A stretch of DNA of 64,000 nucleotides from Tenacibaculum discolor. GTDB lineage: Bacteria > Bacteroidota > Bacteroidia > Flavobacteriales > Flavobacteriaceae. The position numbers were made by a program, and so were the translations under genes. How positions within the stretch are numbered: the first letter of the stretch is position 1; every line of letters begins with the position of its first letter. Positions 53,406 through 61,475 of this stretch are shown piece by piece. Below the pieces are notes generated by a model. The model had not been told where the DNA came from and did not search any database. It was given only the letters and a program-made list of their open reading frames with translations. Where the stretch lies: NCBI RefSeq assembly GCF_003664185.1, contig NZ_RCCS01000004.1, positions 1 through 64,000 on the forward strand, written 5' to 3'.

Positions 53406-54653
53406 CTACAGATTTTTTATTAAGGTTTGTAGAATATTATCATTCCCCATTATAATATCAGACCAGTTGTAAAATAATTTTATATTTGGCTGAAGTGCAG
53501 CATTTAGTTGATCTGATAGACGAAATATCCTTTTGGAATAAGTAATTACTAATTTTGAATTAGGTAAAGTAAAACTATCCATATCTTGATAACCATTTGG
53601 GTTAGATCCTGTAGGTTCACCAACAATTTTAGCATTTAACAATTGTTTGAACAACGCTGCATTACTTGTTGCAGCCGAAAAGGTTTTGTTACTTGTTAAT
53701 ACAAAAACACCATTTTTCCAATCTATTGAATCTGCAAGGTTTAGTGCATACGCAAGAACAACACCAACATATAAGTCACCTCCTCCATTATTGCGCATAT
53801 CAATAAGAACTTGTTTAATTTCGTTTTTAGCAATATAGTTCACCAATGTTTCACCAAAAACTTGCATTTTTTCAAAGGTTGGATAGCTTTCAAAATTGAT
53901 ATATAAGGCTTCGGTATTTTTAATCGGTGTAAACCATAAATAAGGAAAACTAGGATTGTTTGGCTTTGTAATTTCTGCAACGCCTGTTGTTAAATGAATA
54001 AAATCTGATGCTTTGTTTGATGCGTTTTTATCTACTGCTTTAAGTGTTACTTTTATTTCTTGTTTTTTATCGTCTAGAAAGGTAAATACGGCTTTGTGCT
54101 CTTTTTTAGTTATATGAAGTGCATATAGTAATTCGGATATATTCAAATATTCCCCAGTTCTTACTTTTTGAGAATATTGGTTTTCTACAAATTGTGCAAC
54201 TTCCGACACTTTTGCTGAAACCTCATCAATGGGAATATCATCTATGGCTGTTAATGATAATTTTAATAAGTTACTATGTTTGCTGCTTACTTTTACCACA
54301 CGCCATTTACCATCAATAAAATTAACTTCAATAGGGAAACGATGCAAAGGCATATTTCGCAATGATACAGAAGTATGACCATCATTAATACGCCTTGTTA
54401 AACGCATTAATTTTAAAATGATTTCAAAATCACTTAATGACTCAACATTGTTGTAAATCTTTTGCCACTCATTTGTAAAATCATCTTTAGTAATTGAATG
54501 GTAAATATCTATATGTTTTTGTGTTAAAGATGTTTTATAAATTTCAAGATCATCTTTCCAATTAATTTTGTCTGATGATTGTGCGAATAATGTATTAAAC
54601 ACCGAAACAACAAAAATTGATAAACAAATTATTCCTGTTTGAAATGAGTTCAT
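53406..54653 (-). CDS. S41-family (C-terminal processing-type) secreted peptidase
   Basis: A 415-residue protein with a signal peptide (about 1-25). The N-terminal helical region holds RRINDGHTSVSLRN, and the protease core has VLIDMRNNGGGDLYVG and catalytic Ser in VLTSNKTFSAATSNAALF, then GEPTGSNPN. No PDZ domain is evident, which places it with the tricorn/IRBP-like S41 group. It is the last gene of a four-gene minus-strand operon. The substrate is unknown. Confidence 0.88.
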   Translation of the reverse strand: MNSFQTGIICLSIFVVSVFNTLFAQSSDKINWKDDLEIYKTSLTQKHIDIYHSITKDDFTNEWQKIYNNVESLSDFEIILKLMRLTRRINDGHTSVSLRNMPLHRFPIEVNFIDGKWRVVKVSSKHSNLLKLSLTAIDDIPIDEVSAKVSEVAQFVENQYSQKVRTGEYLNISELLYALHITKKEHKAVFTFLDDKKQEIKVTLKAVDKNASNKASDFIHLTTGVAEITKPNNPSFPYLWFTPIKNTEALYINFESYPTFEKMQVFGETLVNYIAKNEIKQVLIDMRNNGGGDLYVGVVLAYALNLADSIDWKNGVFVLTSNKTFSAATSNAALFKQLLNAKIVGEPTGSNPNGYQDMDSFTLPNSKLVITYSKRIFRLSDQLNAALQPNIKLFYNWSDIIMGNDNILQTLIKNL

Positions 54654-54657
54654 ATAA

Positions 54658-55791
54658 CTAGTTGTTTTCTATTATTTTAAGTATGCTATATACCAAATTA
54701 AGTGTATTTTTTGAAACCTCTAATTGATTTAAAGACCCTGTAATGTAGGTGTCTAACTGAGTACAATACCATAAAAATGACGCTGTACTTCCTGTGTGAC
54801 CAATTAGTTGTAAGTTTGAATCTGTATCGTATAGGGTATTAAAAGATAGCTTTCGTATGCCAAATCCGTACTCCATTCCTAGGGTTTCATTAGTCCAATG
54901 TTGCATTTCTAAGCGAGTTTCATTTTTTACAATTTCATCTTCATTAAACGCTTTTAAAAAACGTATTAAATCTTGGGTAGTTGACACCAAACCGCCACCA
55001 CCCCAATCTGCGCTTAAACTTTGAATTGATGACAGCTCCAAATCACCAACATAGAACTCTGCCACAGGTAATTTATTCTTAAGAGGTTTAGATTTTAAAT
55101 TGACATAAGATCCATCCATCCCTAAAGGTTGAAAAATATGTTTCTTTAAAAACGCATCGTATGATAGACCGCTTACTTTTTCTATAATCAAAGCTAAAAG
55201 CACATACTCCGTATCTGTATAATGATAACCTTTTCCAGGATTGAAATGAGGCTTCATTTTTTCTTTAGTAAACTCAATCATTTCTTTAGGTAACCAAATC
55301 TTATTGGTATCTGCCAATAATTGATTGATAATATTTGGGCTACCATCAATAGTATCATCAGTAAAATAGTCAGGTAACCCAGAAGTATGTTGTAATAAAT
55401 GAGTTATAGTAATCGCTTTTGAAAACTCTTTACCATCTATAACGTGAAGATTATACGTCAATGAATCTGGTAAGTATTTTGCGATGCTATCTTCAAAATT
55501 TAATTTCTTTTGATCTTTTAAAATACCTATGGCTGTTGCTGTTAACATCTTGGTGACACTGGCGGTATAAAAAGGACTCTGTATAGAAATAGAATCTTCT
55601 TTGCTTTTAGCCAATTGTATGTCTATTCCTCGAGTTTCAGAATACACATGCATCAAACCACTTTTTATGTTCTCGTTTTGTAGTTCATCTTTCAATAATA
55701 GCGCAATTTCCTTCCTAATGTCTTGCTGACCAAAAGCACCTATTGAGATAAAAATTAATAGACCAAGTATTTTACTTTGTTTCATAATCAT
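54658..55791 (-). CDS. Serine hydrolase of the beta-lactamase/PBP4-like family
   Basis: A 377-residue exported protein (signal peptide about 1-21). The SxxK active site is Ser78-Val-Thr-Lys81 in FYTASVTKMLTA. The second motif is YHYTDTEY (YTD in place of YxN), and the third is GHTGST. Such class C-like proteins in Bacteroidota are mostly esterases or D-Ala-peptidases rather than true lactamases. It lies 4 bp upstream of the S41 gene. Confidence 0.87.
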   Translation of the reverse strand: MIMKQSKILGLLIFISIGAFGQQDIRKEIALLLKDELQNENIKSGLMHVYSETRGIDIQLAKSKEDSISIQSPFYTASVTKMLTATAIGILKDQKKLNFEDSIAKYLPDSLTYNLHVIDGKEFSKAITITHLLQHTSGLPDYFTDDTIDGSPNIINQLLADTNKIWLPKEMIEFTKEKMKPHFNPGKGYHYTDTEYVLLALIIEKVSGLSYDAFLKKHIFQPLGMDGSYVNLKSKPLKNKLPVAEFYVGDLELSSIQSLSADWGGGGLVSTTQDLIRFLKAFNEDEIVKNETRLEMQHWTNETLGMEYGFGIRKLSFNTLYDTDSNLQLIGHTGSTASFLWYCTQLDTYITGSLNQLEVSKNTLNLVYSILKIIENN

Positions 55792-55835
55792 TTAATTATT
55801 ATAGTCTTAACATTTCTATAAAGTTAATTTTATTT

Positions 55836-56441
55836 TTAAAACCAACTGAAACCTAAACCTATATTGAATGTTACCGCATCTCTATGAACATCTCCATCTA
55901 AAAAGGTTCTACCCATTACTATTTTGGATTGCACATTCAACGCAAAGTTTTTCTTTTTGTAAAACTCATATCCTGTACTTGCCATTACTGCACACCCAAA
56001 ATTCCAATCGTCATTAACATTATCTTTAATGTCGTAAAGTGCGGGTGAATCTATAGCTAAACCTATACCTCCGTGAATCCACCAACGGTCTTTTACCCAA
56101 TATTGAACTGAGGGAATAAAACCGCCAAAATGTCTGTCATTATCCTGAAATTCGTATATATTTCCTGGCATAGATAACGTTACTGCCAACTTATCGTTGA
56201 GCATATAGCCAAATTTTAATTCAGGAAAACTGATGGCTCCTTGAGATTTATCAAAGGTTTGAATGCCTTGGCTGTCTTCTACACCAATTATACCACCACC
56301 TAGACTAAATTCAAAGATAAAACCTTCTCGTTTTGAAGTTTCTTCAATAATCGAATTGCTTTGTGCAAACCCTACTATTGATGTTAGCATTAATGCCATA
56401 AAGGCTATTTTTAATCGGATTTGTGTCTTAATTGTTTTCAT
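55836..56441 (-). CDS. Outer-membrane beta-barrel-like protein
   Basis: A 201-residue exported protein with a signal peptide ending near GFAQS. It has alternating strands (GFIFEFSLGGGIIG, LKFGYMLNDKLAVTLSMPGN, WWIHGGIGLAIDSP) and ends in aromatic FNIGLGFSWF, typical of an outer-membrane barrel. The ligand is unknown. Its leader (56443-56468) nearly copies the leader at 57131-57150 of the gene upstream. Confidence 0.75.
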   Translation of the reverse strand: MKTIKTQIRLKIAFMALMLTSIVGFAQSNSIIEETSKREGFIFEFSLGGGIIGVEDSQGIQTFDKSQGAISFPELKFGYMLNDKLAVTLSMPGNIYEFQDNDRHFGGFIPSVQYWVKDRWWIHGGIGLAIDSPALYDIKDNVNDDWNFGCAVMASTGYEFYKKKNFALNVQSKIVMGRTFLDGDVHRDAVTFNIGLGFSWF

Positions 56442-56472
56442 AATTGTTCGTTTTTTGATTGATTTAATTTTT

Positions 56473-57117
56473 TTAAAATTTAAAACCTATATAAAGGTTG
56501 GGTTCAAAAAGGAAATAGTTTTTCCATTTATTATCTAATTGTTTAAATGCATCAGGTGTATTGGTGTCAAAAACCCAAATTTGAGAATGAACCTGAGGCT
56601 CAATAAAAAATCTTTTATTCTTACCAAATGCAAAATGATAACCAAGATGGAATGAATTGTAAAGTTTAAAACCGTTTGCTATTTTTTTGTTATCTAAATC
56701 TAAATAGGTTTTGTATTGCGGTAATACTTCTACTGAAGCAAACAGTCCTTTCCAAAGCATACGTTGATAAGATACTCCAATTCCCGTTTCACGTAGATAA
56801 CCAGGATAAAATTCAGTTTCAGTATCTATTTTATCAAGAAGGCCATCCCACCATTGAATACCCATTGGTTGAAACAAACGCCAAGTGGCTAACTTAATTC
56901 CAACAATATTTTTAGCGTCTAATTCTTTTTTTATATGCAATTCATAATGTTGCGTATTGGTTCTTTCACCACCTTTACCAATATTGCCTAAAATAATGGC
57001 TGGAAAGCTGACTCTGTATTTAAAATCAGAATCCTTATTTTTTAAAGTTTCGTTGTTACTTTGTGCAAAAACATTTAGTGTACAAAGTGTTAAGCAGATG
57101 AATACTAGTTTTTTCAT
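56473..57117 (-). CDS. Exported hypothetical protein, probable outer-membrane barrel
   Basis: A 214-residue protein with signal peptide KKLVFICLTLCTLNVFAQS. Strand-rich body (YELHIKKELDAKNIVGIKLA, FHLGYHFAFGKNKRFFIEPQ) and terminal LFEPNLYIGFKF, whose final Phe is usual in barrels. It is the first gene of the operon that ends with the S41 peptidase and is preceded by the shared regulatory box at 57188-57216. Confidence 0.68.
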   Translation of the reverse strand: MKKLVFICLTLCTLNVFAQSNNETLKNKDSDFKYRVSFPAIILGNIGKGGERTNTQHYELHIKKELDAKNIVGIKLATWRLFQPMGIQWWDGLLDKIDTETEFYPGYLRETGIGVSYQRMLWKGLFASVEVLPQYKTYLDLDNKKIANGFKLYNSFHLGYHFAFGKNKRFFIEPQVHSQIWVFDTNTPDAFKQLDNKWKNYFLFEPNLYIGFKF

Positions 57118-57164
57118 TTTGATGTGTTTTAATTGTTCGTTTTTTGATTTATAATTTGATGTTG

Positions 57165-57216
57165 CAAAGATTCATTGAATTTTAAGGGCAATCGTTTTGA
57201 ATTATAATTTGATACC
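57165..57216 (-). promoter_or_regulatory. Regulon promoter 1 (AraC-type box plus -7 element)
   Basis: On the minus strand the -7-like element AATCTTTG (57165-57172) lies 48 nt before the gene at 57117. Exactly 15 bases separate it from a 29-bp box (57188-57216) shared with sites at 58262-58290 and 61431-61459. The plus-strand core reads AATCGTTTTGAATTATAA. Confidence 0.65.
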
Positions 57217-57237
57217 TTTTTACTTATAGTTTAATAT

Positions 57238-58212
57238 TTAATTGTAATTTCCTTTAAGTAGAACTTTAAGAATTAGCTCTTGCATAGTATTGGATGCTTC
57301 CATTGGTATTTGATGACCTACATCTTTAAACCTATAAATTTCCTTTTCTTTAGATTTTATACTCTTAAAGAACTTTTTGGATAACTTATAATAAGCTGTA
57401 TAGTCTTTATCTCCATAAAAAATAATCGTTCTACATTGTAGTAAAGGTTTATTTTTTAGTTGGTTTATCTCATAAAGTTGGCTATATAATAAACCCCATT
57501 GAGTGTACCATTGTTCAAAAAACGCTAAGTATTGGCTAAAGGCATTATCACTAATTGGTTGTCCTTGAAACTCAGATAGCCATTTGAATTGAATGGCCAT
57601 ATCTTGTGCGTTATGATATGGTATATTTATAGCTTTTAACTGCTTGACCGCTTCTTGGTTTTTAATTTTTCTGAAGTGTCTAATTAGGGTTTTATTCTGA
57701 ATTTTTTGACTTGACAAAAGACTTATAATAGGGCTTATGGCAACCAATGTCGAAATCTTGTTAGGTTGTGTTTCTGATAAATGAAAAGCTAATGAAGTAC
57801 CCCAAGAATTTGCCACTAAAATAATTTGTTGACGATGAAACGTATTTAAAATATAAGCGAGCAACTCTTCAGCATCAGATTGCATTAATGCTAATGTTGG
57901 ACTTTCTTTTAAGCCATTTTGCTTTAAGGTTTTCCCTGCACCTCTTTGATCCCAGTGAATCACTAAAAAATCCTGTTCTAATGATGCTGTTATTTTTTCA
58001 CTATGAGCAGATGCTGCTGCTCCTGGACCACCGTGTAAATACAATACTATTGGTTTATCCTTTATACCTTTAAGACTAATGTATTGGTCTATACCTCCAA
58101 TCTTTACAAAGTACGATGTGTCTATTTTTTGATGAACGTTTTCTGTATTTTGTGCATTCATTTTATAGATAAACACACTTATAATTATTAAGATATTTGT
58201 TTTAAAATTCAT
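57238..58212 (-). CDS. Exported alpha/beta hydrolase, S33 proline iminopeptidase-like
   Basis: A 324-residue protein with signal peptide (about 1-20). Motifs of the S33 group: VLYLHGGPGAAAS, VIHWDQRGAGKTLKQNG, nucleophile in LVANSWGTSLAFHLSE, acid in IFYGDKDYTAYY and His in FKDVGHQIPM. These enzymes cleave N-terminal proline or hydrolyse small esters; export suggests peptide scavenging. It has its own copy of the shared promoter box. Confidence 0.88.
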   Translation of the reverse strand: MNFKTNILIIISVFIYKMNAQNTENVHQKIDTSYFVKIGGIDQYISLKGIKDKPIVLYLHGGPGAAASAHSEKITASLEQDFLVIHWDQRGAGKTLKQNGLKESPTLALMQSDAEELLAYILNTFHRQQIILVANSWGTSLAFHLSETQPNKISTLVAISPIISLLSSQKIQNKTLIRHFRKIKNQEAVKQLKAINIPYHNAQDMAIQFKWLSEFQGQPISDNAFSQYLAFFEQWYTQWGLLYSQLYEINQLKNKPLLQCRTIIFYGDKDYTAYYKLSKKFFKSIKSKEKEIYRFKDVGHQIPMEASNTMQELILKVLLKGNYN

Positions 58213-58238
58213 TTTTAATTGTTTTTAATTTATTGGGA

Positions 58239-58290
58239 CAAAGGTGCTTTGAAAAATAGTTTCCATCGTTTTAGATTATAATGTAGTACC
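58239..58290 (-). promoter_or_regulatory. Regulon promoter 2 (AraC-type box plus -7 element)
   Basis: On the minus strand CACCTTTG (58239-58246) is a -7-like element 27 nt before the gene at 58212. Again 15 bases separate it from the 29-bp box (58262-58290), whose plus-strand core is CATCGTTTTAGATTATAA. Confidence 0.6.
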
Positions 58291-58335
58291 TATTGAGAGC
58301 TATATCTATTTTTCACAAACAGAACAAAACGGCAT

Positions 58336-58369
58336 AAAAAAGGCTTAACATTTTAGAGTTAAGCCTTTT
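58336..58369 (-). terminator. Terminator of the serine hydrolase-to-Vat operon
   Basis: Stem AAAAGGCTTAAC (to 58349) with its complement GTTAAGCCTTTT (58358-58369); on the minus strand it ends in a T-run after the acetyltransferase gene. Confidence 0.85.
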
Positions 58370-58390
58370 ATTAATTCTTAGGGTATTATT

Positions 58391-59008
58391 TTAAAGCAAC
58401 GCTTCAGGATAAGATGTAAGTTTTTCTATGTTTTTAGTAATTTTTTCAATATCCCAATCCCACCATTTTAACTGTAATAGTTTTGAAATGGCAGCTTCAG
58501 AAAAACGTTTTTTTATAGGTTTCGCAGGATTACCTCCAACAATGGTGTAAGGTGCTACGTCTTTTGTAACCACCGCTTTTGTTGCTATTATTGCTCCATC
58601 ACCAATGTGAACACCAGGCATAATGGTAGCATCGTGACCAATCCATACATCATTACCAATTATGGTATCACCTTTGGTTGGGTAGGTTTTACCTTCCATA
58701 GCATCTTGCCACGCACCACCAAAAATGGCAAATGGATAAGCAGATGTGGCTTTTGTTAAGTGATTACCACCATTCATAATAAATGTTGCATCTGAAGCAA
58801 TCATACAAAACTTACCTATGATTAGTTTGTCTCCTATAAAATCAAAATGATATTTTACGTTTTTCTCAAAGTTTGACACCTCTTCAAAATCATCATAATA
58901 CGTATAGTCTCCCACTATAATATTCGGATTTTTAATAAGATTCTTTAAAAAACAAAGTTTTTTATAATTGGGTAACGGAAATAGTGTGTTTGGGTTGGGT
59001 GCTTTCAT
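58391..59008 (-). CDS. Vat-like xenobiotic acetyltransferase (hexapeptide repeat)
   Basis: A 205-residue left-handed beta-helix acetyltransferase. The N-terminus ([16 protein letters not shown]) and core ([76 protein letters not shown]) match the Vat/CatB group, whose studied members O-acetylate streptogramin A or chloramphenicol. The catalytic His is in GGNHLT. Whether this chromosomal copy confers resistance is unknown. Confidence 0.87.
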   Translation of the reverse strand: MKAPNPNTLFPLPNYKKLCFLKNLIKNPNIIVGDYTYYDDFEEVSNFEKNVKYHFDFIGDKLIIGKFCMIASDATFIMNGGNHLTKATSAYPFAIFGGAWQDAMEGKTYPTKGDTIIGNDVWIGHDATIMPGVHIGDGAIIATKAVVTKDVAPYTIVGGNPAKPIKKRFSEAAISKLLQLKWWDWDIEKITKNIEKLTSYPEALL

Positions 59009-59019
59009 AGAGTCTTCAT

Positions 59020-59388
59020 TTATTTTGATGATTTATAAAATACTATAGCTAAATATAAGGTTACGATAGCCTGATATTTTTCAATTATGGTTTCTGCTAA
59101 AAGATTACCAATGGTGTTTAATATAAAAAAAACTGCAAAAACTAATAGTATTCTTTTTATGGTTTTAGCTGTAAAAATTGGTTTTACCAGTCTGCTTTTC
59201 ATAGAAAGAATTGTACCTATAAACAGCATTATAGTTAATGCTACACCTTCTAAAATATACATTTCGTTAACTGACTTTATTTTACCACCCCAAACTAAAT
59301 TGTATGGAATGATTTGAAATAAAACCAACACGTGAAATATACAGTAGAAAACAATAATAATTAGGGCGATTCTTTGATATAATTTCAT
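59020..59388 (-). CDS. Four-helix membrane protein
   Basis: A 122-residue integral membrane protein with four hydrophobic helices (about 5-25, 48-64, 78-98, 103-118). No family is recognised. It lies 12 bp before the acetyltransferase gene and 19 bp after the NmrA-like gene, in one operon. Confidence 0.65.
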   Translation of the reverse strand: MKLYQRIALIIIVFYCIFHVLVLFQIIPYNLVWGGKIKSVNEMYILEGVALTIMLFIGTILSMKSRLVKPIFTAKTIKRILLVFAVFFILNTIGNLLAETIIEKYQAIVTLYLAIVFYKSSK

Positions 59389-59406
59389 TTTGATATTTTA
59401 CTATAC

Positions 59407-60267
59407 TTAAATCGTTTTAACTTCTTGAATATAAAAATCCTTTAAATGCCGCTCTCCGTAAGTTGGTGCTATATTATCCTCTGCCATAAGCGTTAAGAAA
59501 AACTCAATTGGCCCATAGGTTTTTACACTGGTAAAGGTTCTCAAACTCCAAATAGTTAGTTTTCGCATCCAATCTGGTAAATGAATGATTTTTATGGGTT
59601 TGTTCAATGCATTTAAAGCTAATTCACTAATTTCATTAAGACTTAACACATCTGGACCTCCTATAGTTAACTCTTTACTGGTTTCCTCTAAATTGACTAC
59701 AATAAATGTTGCCAAATCTTTACCGTGAATTGGGTTAAATTTTTGATGACCCAATCCAAACAAATACACACGACCAGATTTAGCCATTTGCAAAAAATCT
59801 TTCATATCAGAGAAAAAACCGTTAGGTCTTACTATGGTATAGTTTAGTCCTGAAGATTTTAAGGCATCTACAAACTTTTCCTTGGCTTCAAAAATTTTTA
59901 AATTCCGATAGTTATTTCCATTGATTGCCGAAACGTAAACAAAATGCCTTACACCTGCTTTTTTAGCTTCTTCGAGTAAATTCACATTTGCTTGATAATC
60001 GACATCCATATAGGTAAGTCCATCTTTTTGCCTTGTTATACCTACTGTAGATATTACGGTGTCTATACCTTTACAAATATCCCGTAAGGTTTCGGGTTTT
60101 GTTACTTCAGCTTGTTTAACCTCTAAAAAATTTTCGTTATCATTTTTTAGTTTATTTGGATTTCGTACAATGGCAAGAACTTGATTTTGATTTTCAATTA
60201 AGGCGTTTAATACATAAGACCCTAAGTAACCTGTAGCACCTGCTAATAATATGTTGGTATGCTTCAT
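59407..60267 (-). CDS. NAD(P)-binding atypical SDR, NmrA-like
   Basis: A 286-residue protein with the Rossmann motif ILLAGATGYLGSYVLNALIE, then AIVRNPNKL, DTVISTVGITRQ, HFVYVSAINGNN and TIVRPNGFFSDMKDF. The atypical active site (YVSA rather than YxxxK) and the C-terminal extension fit NmrA/complex I assembly-type SDRs, which often bind but do not turn over substrate. It is second in the operon started by the serine hydrolase at 61370. Confidence 0.85.
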   Translation of the reverse strand: MKHTNILLAGATGYLGSYVLNALIENQNQVLAIVRNPNKLKNDNENFLEVKQAEVTKPETLRDICKGIDTVISTVGITRQKDGLTYMDVDYQANVNLLEEAKKAGVRHFVYVSAINGNNYRNLKIFEAKEKFVDALKSSGLNYTIVRPNGFFSDMKDFLQMAKSGRVYLFGLGHQKFNPIHGKDLATFIVVNLEETSKELTIGGPDVLSLNEISELALNALNKPIKIIHLPDWMRKLTIWSLRTFTSVKTYGPIEFFLTLMAEDNIAPTYGERHLKDFYIQEVKTI

Positions 60268-60290
60268 TACTATATAAGTTTACTATGATT

Positions 60291-61370
60291 TTAATTAAAC
60301 TCATTTGTTAATAATTGCTCAATAATGGTATTGCGTTGCATACCTGTATCGTCTTGTTGATTGCTTAATAGTACAATTGTAGCATCAAATTCCGGAATAA
60401 AACCAATCATACTCCAATAGCCATTAATATCTCCACCGTGCCAAAACATTGTAGTATTTCCTTCTTGAGTGGTGAACCAGCCTAAACCAAAATCAGTATA
60501 GCCACTTGGTACGTTTTGGGTAAATATTTCGGTTTTTTCATCATTTGTAAACCAATTGTTTTTTACTGTATTAACCCAAGTTTCCATATCTTTTGGTGTA
60601 CTACTAAAGTCTCCAGCACCAAAAGCAATTGTCATTGGATAGGTGCTATTTGTATTACCATTTAAATAGCCTTGAGCGTGTGTATTTTCATCAATTACAT
60701 CAGTACCTTTAAATGTATTGGACATTGCAAGGGGATTACATATTTTTTGTTGCATATAGTCGTGGTAAGACATTTGAGATACTTCTTGAATTAATAAAGC
60801 AGCAATAAGAAAGTTTGAGTTGCTGTATTGTTTACTTGAACCTGGTGTAAAATCGAGACCATTTTCAGTAACTAATTCTTTAATTACTTCATATATATCT
60901 TCTTCATCCAAAGTTTCCCCTTGATTGTAAGCCTCCTCTATGATAAGTTGATAATTTGGAATACCCGATTGATGCGATAATAATTGCGCAATACTGATTT
61001 GACTACCGTTTGGAAATTCAGGGTCAAATTCATCTAAAGTTTGATTAAAACTATCGATTAAGCCATCACGTTTTAATTGGACAATGCCAGCTGCTGTTAA
61101 TGTTTTGCTCACTGAACCGATGCGATAAGCGAGGTTGTAATCTTGTGCCAAAGCTGTGGTTTGATTTGCTATTCCAAATCCTTGTCTCACTAAATCGTTT
61201 CCGTTTTTAGTTACAATGGCATACCCCTGAAAATTAATTTCAGTTAGTAAATTTTCAACGGTTGTGTAATTGTTTGATGGTGTGTTGTTGTCATCATCTT
61301 TTGAACAAGATGTAAAAAGCATTAAAGTTGTTACTATAAATGCTACTAAAGTTTTGTGTAAAGTTGTCAT
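60291..61370 (-). CDS. Serine hydrolase lipoprotein, beta-lactamase/PBP4-like
   Basis: A 359-residue lipoprotein (lipobox FTSC, Cys22, followed by acidic DDDNN, typical of surface lipoproteins in Bacteroidota). The active-site SxxK is Ser86-Val-Ser-Lys89, the YxN motif is QYSNSNFLIAALL, and the third motif is FWHGGDINGY. It is the second enzyme of this type in the block. It heads the operon that continues through the NmrA-like, membrane and Vat-like genes, under promoter 3. Confidence 0.9.
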   Translation of the reverse strand: MTTLHKTLVAFIVTTLMLFTSCSKDDDNNTPSNNYTTVENLLTEINFQGYAIVTKNGNDLVRQGFGIANQTTALAQDYNLAYRIGSVSKTLTAAGIVQLKRDGLIDSFNQTLDEFDPEFPNGSQISIAQLLSHQSGIPNYQLIIEEAYNQGETLDEEDIYEVIKELVTENGLDFTPGSSKQYSNSNFLIAALLIQEVSQMSYHDYMQQKICNPLAMSNTFKGTDVIDENTHAQGYLNGNTNSTYPMTIAFGAGDFSSTPKDMETWVNTVKNNWFTNDEKTEIFTQNVPSGYTDFGLGWFTTQEGNTTMFWHGGDINGYWSMIGFIPEFDATIVLLSNQQDDTGMQRNTIIEQLLTNEFN

Positions 61371-61407
61371 AACTGTTCGTTTTTTGATTATTAATTAAAT
61401 GATAATG

Positions 61408-61459
61408 CAAAGATTCATCAGATAACTAAAGCAATCGTTCTGAATTATAATTTGAAACG
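61408..61459 (-). promoter_or_regulatory. Regulon promoter 3 (AraC-type box plus -7 element)
   Basis: On the minus strand AATCTTTG (61408-61415) is 38 nt before the gene at 61370, and 15 bases separate it from the box at 61431-61459. The plus-strand core is AATCGTTCTGAATTATAA. The leader TCAAAAAACGAACA just before the start is shared with promoter 1. Confidence 0.65.
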
Positions 61460-61475
61460 AACTGAATACGATTTG

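Noticed and set aside
54658..61370. Beta-lactam resistance genes
   Set aside because: The two SxxK serine hydrolases belong to the broad class C-like group, mostly esterases or peptidases in Bacteroidota; nothing specific to lactamases was seen.
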